Below, in pieces: positions 1-5,559 of a stretch of DNA of 7,743 nt. The notes beneath the pieces are model-generated. The model saw nothing but the letters and a program-made list of their open reading frames with translations, was not told where the DNA came from and made no database searches. The stretch is taken from assembly GCA_001800945.1 (NCBI GenBank), contig MGWJ01000178.1:1-7743 (forward strand), written 5' to 3'. Position 1 is the first letter of the stretch; each line of letters begins with the position of its first letter. The DNA comes from Flavobacteria bacterium RIFCSPLOWO2_12_FULL_31_7. Its GTDB lineage: Bacteria > Bacteroidota > Bacteroidia > Flavobacteriales > Flavobacteriaceae. Position numbers and translations under genes: made by a program.

Positions 1-2807
1 AAAGGCAATTCGTACCAAGTTTCTAACTTTTTAGTTGGTTTTTCTAAACCATAATCTCTTTGCAACATATTTATAACTTTAAATTGTTGCTGTTGCAAAG
101 TTTTGTTTAGTGAAAGCATTAATTCTACTTTTTTAATAAATGGTTTTTGTTTTTCAATCGAAGATTTTTTTATCGGCAACTCTTTTAATTGAAATCCTTT
201 TACTTTAGGAAATAGTTGCTTTCCATCAGAATATTTTGAAAGAAAATAAAACTTTATTAATGTTGAATTTAATATAGCAAGTAAATAATAGTAACTAAAA
301 GTGTCATCTTTTAATACAATACTATACATTGTGTTTAAAGTTGCATATCCGAAATTGTCAAATGCAAAAATTGGTTCTGGATTTCCAACTTGTCTAACTA
401 CAATTTTTTTTGAATGATGTATATCCATATTCCAAGAACCACCAGCTTTTACTTCTTCTGGATTGTTTTTAAAAAACAATGTAGATTCTTTTAAATTAAA
501 TCTATTTATGTCTGAACCAGTATAGCAATTTTCCCATTCTTCGGAAGCTTTATTCTCTAATACATAAGTTGACTTATCCTTAGTTTGTAAACCAAATGTT
601 ACAGTGCAAATGTCATCTACTTTTATACAATCAATAAATTTGAACGTGAATTCATTATTCAAATTAAATATATTGTCATCATCTTGTAACCATTCATTTT
701 GATTTAAAGATTTTATAAATGTTAAATTTCCTTTATTCGAAGTATATACATTTGTTTTTAAATTTTCTTTTTTATTTAATATAATTGTAGCAACATCTAC
801 ACCCGCATCAACAAAAACAGAATCTTCATAATTAACAATAGTTTCAATACTGGTATTATATAAAATATAATTTCTTAATTTTTGAATATACTTGTTTGTT
901 AAGAATGTGTTTGGTGTAATAAATCCTAATTTCCCTTTTTCATTAAGTAATGTAATTGATTTTTCAAAAAACAAATGAAACAAATCAATTTTGTAACTCG
1001 CAACTTCAAATTTTTTATAATAATCTAATGTTACTTCGTTTGTGTTTGAAGGTTGGCACAATACATAAGGTGGATTACCTATAATCACATCAAAACCACC
1101 CTTTGCAAACACTTTATCAAAACTTTGTTGCCAGTTAAATGCTTTTTCGCCAGCAATGGCAACATCATCAATTAATGAGTTACCACATTGTATATTATTA
1201 CTTAAATCGTTTAGTTTTCTGTTAGGTTGTGCGGTGCGTAACCAAAGGGAAAGCTTTGCAATTTCAACACTTTCTTCGTTTAAATCTACCCCAAAAAGGT
1301 TGTTTTCTAAAATGCTGTTTTCTACATCACTCAACACAAAAGTGTCTCCAAAAAGTTTTGCTTTTAGTTCGTCAATATATTGGTGTTCCGCAATTAAAAA
1401 ATCTAAAGCTTGATTTAGAAACGCACCACTACCGCAAGCAGGGTCGCAAATGGTTAATTGCAATAACCAACTTCTGTAAGTTTCAACTTTATCAATTAAA
1501 GCTTGTAAAGTTTTCTTTTGTCGTTTTTTGTCTGTTGTATAGTCTTCATCTACCAATTGCAATTCGGTTTTCTTTTCCTCGCACAACTTACCAACGGTTT
1601 TTTCTACAATGTATTTGGTAATATATTTTGGTGTGTAAAAAACACCATCTTTTTTGCGTTTGGTTTTGGTTTTGTCAATGGTTTCGCCCTCTAATTGTGC
1701 TTTTATTTCGTCTAATTCATTTAATGAATTTTCAAAAATATGCCCTAAAATATTCACATCAACTTCGCTGGCAAAGTCGTAATTACTTAAATTTTCGGTG
1801 TGTTTAAATAAAACCGCATCGTCAATTTTAATATTGTCTAAAATATCGTCAGCTTTAAACAAACCTCCATTATAAGCAAAAATTTGGTGTTCTTCTGTAA
1901 CGTTTGAAGTCGTTTGTGAAAAGGCAGGCAAAACCACTTTTGCACCGCTATTTAAGTCGTTAAAATATATTTTATATCTATCATATAAAGAAACTTCAAT
2001 ACGCATGGAGCGTAAATTTTGCCATTCTTTATTGATACGAAAAATTAAATTAGTTGGTAATAAGTTTCGGTCTTCTGCAAAGAAAATAAACAAAAATCTA
2101 TCTAATAATTTTTGCGATTTTTTAAAGAGTTCAATCGGTTCGTATTGCGGATTTAAAGCCACTAAATTTTGATGCAATTCTCGTTTAAAAAGCGAATAAT
2201 CTTTATATAATTTTTTGGTAATAACGTCTTCTTGACTTACCGATTCATCTTTAATAGTCTTTGCAATGCCTTTGGAAAGGTTATCATAAGCTAAACATAA
2301 ATACAATAATTCAAATTCAGTTTGCGTTAATTGAAACAAATTAAATTCTAAAAACTCAATGGCATTATCAATATAAAATCGGATTTTTTCAAAGTTGGAA
2401 GTAATCACATAAACACAATCGGGTTGGTTGTTTTTATATCCAAAAGCTTGGGTTTCAATTTTGCCTAAATCGGTTGTGTTTGTGCCTTTTAATTCAATAA
2501 CCGCTTTTACCTTTTCATCAATAATAATTGCACCGTCAGCTTTTTTGCTGTCTTTTACGTTTTTATATTCGGTAGTAAGATTAAATTTTGTTTCTGTTGA
2601 AGATGCGGGTTTGGTGTAGCCTAATATTTTAACAAACAAGTCTTCTAAAAACTCGCCCTGATATTGTTCTTCTTTTAGACTTTTAATGTCTTCTTGAACT
2701 TTTAAATTTAGGAAGTGATTTTTATATGCTTCCCATTTTTGCAAAAGGGAAGTTGAGTTTTGGTTTTTTAAGTATTTTGAAACTACAGAATTTTGAAATA
2801 ATGGCAT
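1..2807 (-). CDS. Eco57I-like Type IIG restriction-modification enzyme, C-terminus beyond left edge
   Basis: The frame is open for 935 codons from ATG at 2807 to the left edge with no stop or frameshift. An in-frame stop 33 bases upstream, with no ATG between, fixes this start. A PD-(D/E)xK nuclease lies near the N-terminus (D91, E105-L-K107 in the context VIELKG), followed by a helical region with FFAEDR around residue 245. The N6-adenine methyltransferase follows: motif X GVFYTP (388-393), the SAM-binding loop DPACGSG (from 455) and the catalytic motif NPPY (from 578). A TaqI-like specificity domain fills the rest, with LFPKVKGFQLKELP near the visible end. By family knowledge, such single-chain enzymes both methylate adenine in a short site and cut nearby DNA in the cytoplasm, so no separate methylase or specificity gene is needed. 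Members are about 1000 residues or more, so probably under 100 residues are missing. It is co-oriented with the integrase upstream, as expected for defence cargo. PglX of BREX is less likely because a nuclease motif is present. The target site cannot be read from sequence. Confidence 0.9.
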   Translation of the reverse strand, partial: MPLFQNSVVSKYLKNQNSTSLLQKWEAYKNHFLNLKVQEDIKSLKEEQYQGEFLEDLFVKILGYTKPASSTETKFNLTTEYKNVKDSKKADGAIIIDEKVKAVIELKGTNTTDLGKIETQAFGYKNNQPDCVYVITSNFEKIRFYIDNAIEFLEFNLFQLTQTEFELLYLCLAYDNLSKGIAKTIKDESVSQEDVITKKLYKDYSLFKRELHQNLVALNPQYEPIELFKKSQKLLDRFLFIFFAEDRNLLPTNLIFRINKEWQNLRSMRIEVSLYDRYKIYFNDLNSGAKVVLPAFSQTTSNVTEEHQIFAYNGGLFKADDILDNIKIDDAVLFKHTENLSNYDFASEVDVNILGHIFENSLNELDEIKAQLEGETIDKTKTKRKKDGVFYTPKYITKYIVEKTVGKLCEEKKTELQLVDEDYTTDKKRQKKTLQALIDKVETYRSWLLQLTICDPACGSGAFLNQALDFLIAEHQYIDELKAKLFGDTFVLSDVENSILENNLFGVDLNEESVEIAKLSLWLRTAQPNRKLNDLSNNIQCGNSLIDDVAIAGEKAFNWQQSFDKVFAKGGFDVIIGNPPYVLCQPSNTNEVTLDYYKKFEVASYKIDLFHLFFEKSITLLNEKGKLGFITPNTFLTNKYIQKLRNYILYNTSIETIVNYEDSVFVDAGVDVATIILNKKENLKTNVYTSNKGNLTFIKSLNQNEWLQDDDNIFNLNNEFTFKFIDCIKVDDICTVTFGLQTKDKSTYVLENKASEEWENCYTGSDINRFNLKESTLFFKNNPEEVKAGGSWNMDIHHSKKIVVRQVGNPEPIFAFDNFGYATLNTMYSIVLKDDTFSYYYLLAILNSTLIKFYFLSKYSDGKQLFPKVKGFQLKELPIKKSSIEKQKPFIKKVELMLSLNKTLQQQQFKVINMLQRDYGLEKPTKKLETWYELP

Positions 2808-2851
2808 TTTTATAAGTTGCTTAATTGAGTGTACAATTTATAAAAATTTAA

Positions 2852-2879
2852 TTGTTAAGTAAAATATACTTATTAACAA
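2852..2879. repeat. Inverted repeat upstream of the R-M gene
   Basis: TTGTTAAGTA (2852-2861) faces TACTTATTAACAA (2867-2879). The arms pair fully except for a three-base bulge, around a five-base spacer. It lies about 45 bases upstream of the restriction-modification start. It could be an operator limiting expression of a potentially toxic nuclease, or a weak terminator for the integrase, since the minus strand continues with TTAAATTTTTATAAATT. The arms are AT-rich, so the stem would be weak, and no regulator gene is visible in the window. Confidence 0.4.
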
Positions 2880-2965
2880 CAAAAGCATTGCAAAAGAGTT
2901 ATAAGTCGCTACAAATGGCTATTGTAGTCAATTTACAATTAATAAATGTTGAAATGTCTACTAAG

Positions 2966-3023
2966 TGCTTTGCAATGAAAAAGCGAATTTATTTGCAAAG
3001 GCTTTATTAATTGCTTTGCAAAG
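2966..3023. repeat. Three TTGCAA boxes at 23-base spacing; two form an inverted repeat
   Basis: TTGCAA begins at 2970, 2993 and 3016, an exact 23-base period. The flanks are partly conserved: TGCTTTGCAA occurs at 2966-2975 and again at 3012-3021, and TTTGCAAAG at 2992-3000 and 3015-3023. The second and third boxes also form an inverted repeat, TTTGCAAAGGC (2992-3002) against GCTTTGCAAA (3013-3022), with one bulged base and a ten-base loop just past the integrase stop. It may be a hairpin at the 3' end of the integrase transcript or an array of binding sites for an element protein. The long U-run of a classical terminator is missing on either strand. Confidence 0.5.
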
Positions 3024-3043
3024 TAGATAGTTTTGTTAAAATA

Positions 3044-4342
3044 TTAAGCGTTTCTTATTATTTCCATGTGTGGAGGTGTTTTCGTTCTAGGTGCTAACTT
3101 ACCAAAATATTCTAGCATTTGATACGCATTATCATAAGTGGTTTTTCCTATATACTTCAAAAAAACTTGTTCAGTTCCGTGACCTGTTATATTCATTAAA
3201 ACTGGGGTTGGAATACGACCATAAAAATTTGTAGCAAAAGAACGTCTAGCAATATGCGAGGTTATAAATTTGTATTTCGGTAGTGTTTCTATTGTAGTTG
3301 CATCTCTACTAGTTGCTTTTTTCCTATCTGTTATAGGTTCGTTTATTTCAGCAATTTCACAAACGTCTTTAATGTATTCGTTATAGCGAGGTAAAGATAT
3401 TTTGTAAGGCAAACCATTTTCAATAATTTCAAGTGCTTCGGGCAACAATGGTATTGCAACTAATTTACCAGTTTTTTGTTGTTTTAATTCAATTATTTTA
3501 ATTCCATTTAATGCTTTTATATTATCATTAGTGATATTTAATAAATCACCACCACGTTGCCCAATTAAGCAACCTAATAACAACCATTTTCTAGCGTTTA
3601 TTAATGATTCCCTAATTAATTTTGCGTCTTTTATTTTATCCTGTTCCGTTTCACTTAAAATAATAATATTTTCGGGCTCTTTAGATTCAGATATTACCTT
3701 AATATTTTTTACTTGACTCGAAATTTCAAAGTCATTTTTTTGAGCATCTAAACATATAGTTTTTATGTTTGCAATGTTCTTACCTACATAATTGATAGAA
3801 TACTTTTGAGCAAAAAGCCAAATTTTGAAATTCTCTACAAATAACAAATTAATGTTTTTGATTAATATGGATTTTTTACTAAACATTTCTAATTCGTAAC
3901 GTTCAATTGTATTTTTAAATAACTTTAAATTTTGAACACGTCCTTTACTTAGTCCTGTGCCTTTTTTTCCATTTTCTTTATAAGGTGCTTCATCAATATA
4001 TTTTTGCGTGTATTCCGTTAATTTGTCGAGTTCAAGTTTAGGTTTTTTATTATTGAATAAATCAATTTGAAATTGCAACCAGTCTCCTGTCAACTCTATA
4101 CCATCACTAATAGCACTATTATAATTATCATTTACAAAAATGGCTAACTTATCAAGTTTAGATTTTAAAGCTTTTGTTTCTTGGCTCTTTTGTATAGGTT
4201 GTCCTTTATCTTTGCTCCAATACAAAGGATTTATAATAAAACCTGTTTTTCGTTTAAAAACTTGCTTTCTGCCAATTGAAAATTGGATATAAATATTTGA
4301 ATTATCGTTTTTACTTTGAAGTAAATATTTTACACTTGCCAT
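3044..4342 (-). CDS. Tyrosine recombinase / site-specific integrase
   Basis: This 432-residue protein catalyses DNA strand exchange through a covalent tyrosine-DNA intermediate, probably integrating and excising the element it lies on. The N-terminal ~100 residues, beginning ASVKYLLQSKND and including GFIINPLYWSKDKG, resemble the arm-type DNA-binding domain of Bacteroidetes integrases. A helical SAM-like core-binding domain follows (about 105-215), then the catalytic domain (about 230-410). All catalytic residues are visible: R263 in GQRGGDLL, K290 in QQKTGK, H363 and R366 in HIARR, H388 in TGHG, and the nucleophile Y397 in KYIG, nine residues after H388. Length is normal for the group and nothing is broken, so it is probably active. 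The ATG at 4342 sits just downstream of a promoter-like element. An invertase role is possible, but no invertible promoter is visible nearby. Confidence 0.93.
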   Translation of the reverse strand: MASVKYLLQSKNDNSNIYIQFSIGRKQVFKRKTGFIINPLYWSKDKGQPIQKSQETKALKSKLDKLAIFVNDNYNSAISDGIELTGDWLQFQIDLFNNKKPKLELDKLTEYTQKYIDEAPYKENGKKGTGLSKGRVQNLKLFKNTIERYELEMFSKKSILIKNINLLFVENFKIWLFAQKYSINYVGKNIANIKTICLDAQKNDFEISSQVKNIKVISESKEPENIIILSETEQDKIKDAKLIRESLINARKWLLLGCLIGQRGGDLLNITNDNIKALNGIKIIELKQQKTGKLVAIPLLPEALEIIENGLPYKISLPRYNEYIKDVCEIAEINEPITDRKKATSRDATTIETLPKYKFITSHIARRSFATNFYGRIPTPVLMNITGHGTEQVFLKYIGKTTYDNAYQMLEYFGKLAPRTKTPPHMEIIRNA

Positions 4343-4363
4343 TTGTTAGATTTTTGCACAAAT

Positions 4364-4371
4364 CAAAGGTA
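4364..4371 (-). promoter_or_regulatory. Likely integrase promoter -7 element
   Basis: On the minus strand this reads TACCTTTG, an exact match to the Bacteroidetes -7 consensus TAnnTTTG, 21 bases before the integrase ATG. Transcription would start around 4357 and give a leader of about 15 bases. No clear TTTG -33 box is found at the usual distance, so the promoter is weak or activator-dependent, or the call is wrong. Confidence 0.5.
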
Positions 4372-4388
4372 ATCAAAAAAACTAATCT

Positions 4389-4407
4389 AGTTAACCGTTA
4401 GTTAACC
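4389..4407. repeat. Paired AGTTAACC direct repeat upstream of integrase
   Basis: AGTTAACC occurs at 4389-4396 and 4400-4407, eleven bases start to start, which is about one helical turn. Each copy contains the palindrome GTTAAC. The pair sits about 20 bases behind the integrase -7 element, roughly where a -33 box or a regulator site would be. It is a plausible arm-type site for the integrase, an excisionase site or an operator; the sequence alone does not decide. Confidence 0.45.
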
Positions 4408-4416
4408 AAATGCGAA

Positions 4417-4434
4417 TTTTAATGTATTTTAATG
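4417..4434. repeat. Paired TTTTAATG direct repeat
   Basis: TTTTAATG occurs at 4417-4424 and 4427-4434, ten bases apart start to start. With the AGTTAACC pair it makes a cluster of phased short repeats upstream of the integrase gene. The motif is simple and AT-rich in an AT-rich region, so chance is a real alternative. Confidence 0.3.
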
Positions 4435-4510
4435 AATTTAAAAAAACAACAAAATCGCTAAACCCTTTATTTATAAAGCTTTTACGTTTTTTAAAATTTA
4501 TTCAAATACA

Positions 4511-4536
4511 AGGGTTCTGTCCCCATTTTGGTCACA
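4511..4536 (+). other. Possible attachment-site remnant with faint tRNA 3'-end likeness
   Basis: GGG (4512-4514), a seven-base TTCTGTC loop and CCC (4522-4524) imitate the T-arm of a tRNA, and a GGTCACA tail and a terminator hairpin follow. Tyrosine integrases often insert at the 3' end of tRNA genes and leave such a fragment at the end next to the integrase. Against this, the loop lacks the conserved purine and A of TTCRANY, the stem has only three pairs, and no tRNA body lies upstream. I treat it as a candidate boundary mark, not an RNA gene. Confidence 0.25.
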
Positions 4537-4539
4537 TAT

Positions 4540-4566
4540 AAATCTTGCTTTTGCAGGATTTTTTTG
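4540..4566 (+). terminator. Intrinsic terminator with no upstream plus-strand gene
   Basis: AAATCTTGC (4540-4548) pairs with GCAGGATTT (4553-4561) through nine pairs, one of them G-T, around a TTTT loop. The right arm runs into a T-tract (4559-4565) followed by GTTTT. This is a good rho-independent terminator for plus-strand transcription. The only gene to its left runs the other way, so it ends no visible transcript. It may have belonged to a gene separated from it by the insertion. It also shields the carotenoid operon from read-through. Confidence 0.7.
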
Positions 4567-4589
4567 TTTTTATAGTGCTGCTTAATATT

Positions 4590-4624
4590 TTTTATGTATT
4601 TTTGTTTAAACTTTTTACATAAAA
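4590..4624. promoter_or_regulatory. Candidate CarH operator over the operon promoter
   Basis: TTTTATGTA (4590-4598) and TACATAAAA (4616-4624) form a perfect nine-base inverted repeat. Almost exactly at its centre is the eight-base palindrome GTTTAAAC (4604-4611). The structure overlaps the -7 element and the predicted transcription start and ends just before the carH ATG. A protein bound here would block RNA polymerase, as expected for autorepression by the adjacent CarH-like regulator. Site symmetry is directly seen; assignment to CarH is inferred from position. Studied CarH operators are not all simple inverted repeats, so the true site could differ. Confidence 0.45.
4597..4604 (+). promoter_or_regulatory. 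Promoter -7 element of the carH-crtI-crtB operon
   Basis: TATTTTTG matches the Bacteroidetes -7 consensus TAnnTTTG exactly and lies 21 bases before the carH ATG, giving a predicted leader of about 15 bases. It is downstream of the terminator and is the only exact match between the terminator and the gene. A TTTG -33 element at normal spacing is not evident; the nearest, at 4563-4566, is about ten bases too far upstream. Confidence 0.5.
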
Positions 4625-4625
4625 G

Positions 4626-5525
4626 ATGAACAATATTAAATCTACATTCAGCATAAAAGACTTAGAAAATCTTTCAGGCATCAAAGCGCACACCATCCGA
4701 ATTTGGGAAAAAAGGTACGGTTTGCTTGAACCTATGCGTACGGACACGAATATAAGATCATATGACGTTCGTAATTTACAGAAACTATTAAATGTAGTTT
4801 TACTAACTGATTTTGGTTATAAAATTTCTAAAATTTCAAAACTAAATCAAGAAGAAATTGAAAAATTCGTCATAAAAATTCAAACTGAAAAAACAGTTAA
4901 CAATCACGTTTTAAGTAACTTTAAAATGGCTATGTTAAATTTTGATCAGTCGCTTTTTGTAAAAACGTATAATGAATTATTGAGTCAGAAAAAATTTAGC
5001 ACTATTTTTTACGAAACTTTTATTCCACTATTGGAAGAAATTGGTATTTTATGGACAACAAATACCATCACACCTGCTCATGAACATTTTATTTCTCATT
5101 TAATTAAACAGAAAATTTTAATTGAAATTGAGAAATATCAACTAGAACAAAAAGATATATCAGACAAAACCTTTGTTTTGTATTTGCCTTTTAATGAAAT
5201 TCACGATTTAGGCCTTTTGTTTTTACATCATGAAATTATCACAAGCGGACACAAATCTATATACTTAGGTAGAAGTTTACCAATTGAAAATTTAATCGAT
5301 TTAAACAACCATTTCAATAAAATCACCTACATTACTTATTTGACTGTAGAACCCACCGAAGATGAAATTGAAAATTACATCAACGAATTCAGCAACACCA
5401 TTTTAAAAGACAATGAAAATGAATTACTTATTTTTGGAAGAAAAGCAAAAACGATAAATCAGGAAAAACTTCCGAAAAAAATTCAATCTGTTGAAAATTT
5501 ACAAGATTTTATAGCCACATTATAA
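4626..5525 (+). CDS. carH: CarH-like MerR-family, B12-binding light-responsive repressor
   Basis: This 299-residue protein has a MerR winged-helix DNA-binding domain at residues 8-75, with the diagnostic run IKAHTIRIWEKRYGLLEP. A helical cobalamin-capping domain (about 95-170) carries W143-x9-E153-H154, matching the Wx9EH signature of CarH proteins. A Rossmann-type B12 domain (about 180-299) has E191-x-H193-x-x-G196; H193 would be the lower axial cobalt ligand. By family knowledge, CarH binds adenosylcobalamin, forms a tetramer that represses carotenoid genes in the dark, and dissociates when light cleaves the Co-C bond. Leading a crtI-crtB operon fits this exactly. An inverted repeat over its own promoter suggests autorepression. 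One oddity is that the residue after W143 is Thr144, where Thermus CarH has the His that caps cobalt after photolysis. The later SxL and GG elements are degenerate (TYL near 237, a single G271). A B12-independent relative like CarA is possible but less likely. Confidence 0.85.
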   Translation: MNNIKSTFSIKDLENLSGIKAHTIRIWEKRYGLLEPMRTDTNIRSYDVRNLQKLLNVVLLTDFGYKISKISKLNQEEIEKFVIKIQTEKTVNNHVLSNFKMAMLNFDQSLFVKTYNELLSQKKFSTIFYETFIPLLEEIGILWTTNTITPAHEHFISHLIKQKILIEIEKYQLEQKDISDKTFVLYLPFNEIHDLGLLFLHHEIITSGHKSIYLGRSLPIENLIDLNNHFNKITYITYLTVEPTEDEIENYINEFSNTILKDNENELLIFGRKAKTINQEKLPKKIQSVENLQDFIATL

Positions 5526-5537
5526 ACTAAACACAAG

Positions 5538-5553
5538 TAATTTACGTAATTTA
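5538..5553. repeat. Imperfect palindrome in the carH-crtI gap
   Basis: TAATTTAC directly abuts GTAATTTA. These eight-base arms have a single mismatch and centre on TTACGTAA. The structure fills much of the 34-base gap between the carH stop and the crtI start. It could be a secondary operator or a weak mRNA hairpin modulating crtI translation. No exact TAnnTTTG promoter is visible in the gap, so crtI most likely depends on the promoter before carH. Confidence 0.3.
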
Positions 5554-5559
5554 AAACAT

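Larger units (their letters stand above)
2808..3043. other. Repeat-rich intergenic region between integrase and R-M gene
   Basis: This 236-base gap contains no credible coding frame. Besides the two repeat structures listed separately, it has a six-base inverted repeat CTACAA/TTGTAG (2909-2914 and 2922-2927) and an outer inverted repeat TCTACT/AGTAGA (2957-2962 and 3022-3027) that encloses the TTGCAA boxes. A fourth TTGCAA sits out of phase at 2888-2893. The region must hold the 3' end of the integrase transcript and either the promoter of the restriction-modification gene or a read-through path into it. I found no exact TAnnTTTG element on the minus strand near 2807, so the promoter is unresolved. 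Confidence 0.6.
1..4536. mobile_element. Putative integrated element (one end) with integrase and R-M cargo
   Basis: The tyrosine recombinase and the restriction-modification gene share the minus strand, while everything to the right is a plus-strand chromosomal biosynthetic operon. An integrase at the edge of a block, with its promoter facing the boundary and defence cargo behind it, is the common layout of Bacteroidetes genomic islands. The right limit is set only tentatively, just before the orphan terminator at about 4540. The left limit lies outside the window. No matching pair of attachment sites can be seen here, so extent and mobility are inferred. Confidence 0.4.

Noticed and set aside
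1156..1621. Two overlapping plus-strand open frames of 85 and 130 codons
   Set aside because: They lie wholly inside the methyltransferase part of the minus-strand restriction-modification gene, opposite its SAM-binding motif, and show no recognisable domain.
2428..2619. Plus-strand open frame of 63 codons
   Set aside because: It is antisense to the nuclease domain of the restriction-modification gene, whose motifs are clear. Its hydrophobic look comes from the complement of lysine and glutamate codons.
1..2807. Assignment of the large minus-strand gene as BREX PglX
   Set aside because: The N-terminal PD-(D/E)xK motif and the lack of visible BREX partners fit a Type IIG enzyme better.
2888..3023. 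CRISPR array from the repeated TTGCAA boxes
   Set aside because: The repeats are only 6-10 bases long with 13-17-base gaps, far too short for CRISPR repeats and spacers, and no cas gene is present.
3531..3716. Plus-strand open frame of 61 codons
   Set aside because: It is antisense to the catalytic domain of the integrase and has no start signal or domain of its own.
4465..4478. Perfect palindrome CTTTAT-TT-ATAAAG
   Set aside because: It is pure AT apart from its ends, with a two-base loop and no adjacent T-tract. Such palindromes are expected by chance in this composition.
4441..4536. A complete tRNA gene at the junction
   Set aside because: Only a T-arm-like three-pair stem is present. 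There is no D-arm, anticodon arm or 5' acceptor strand, and the loop departs from the consensus.
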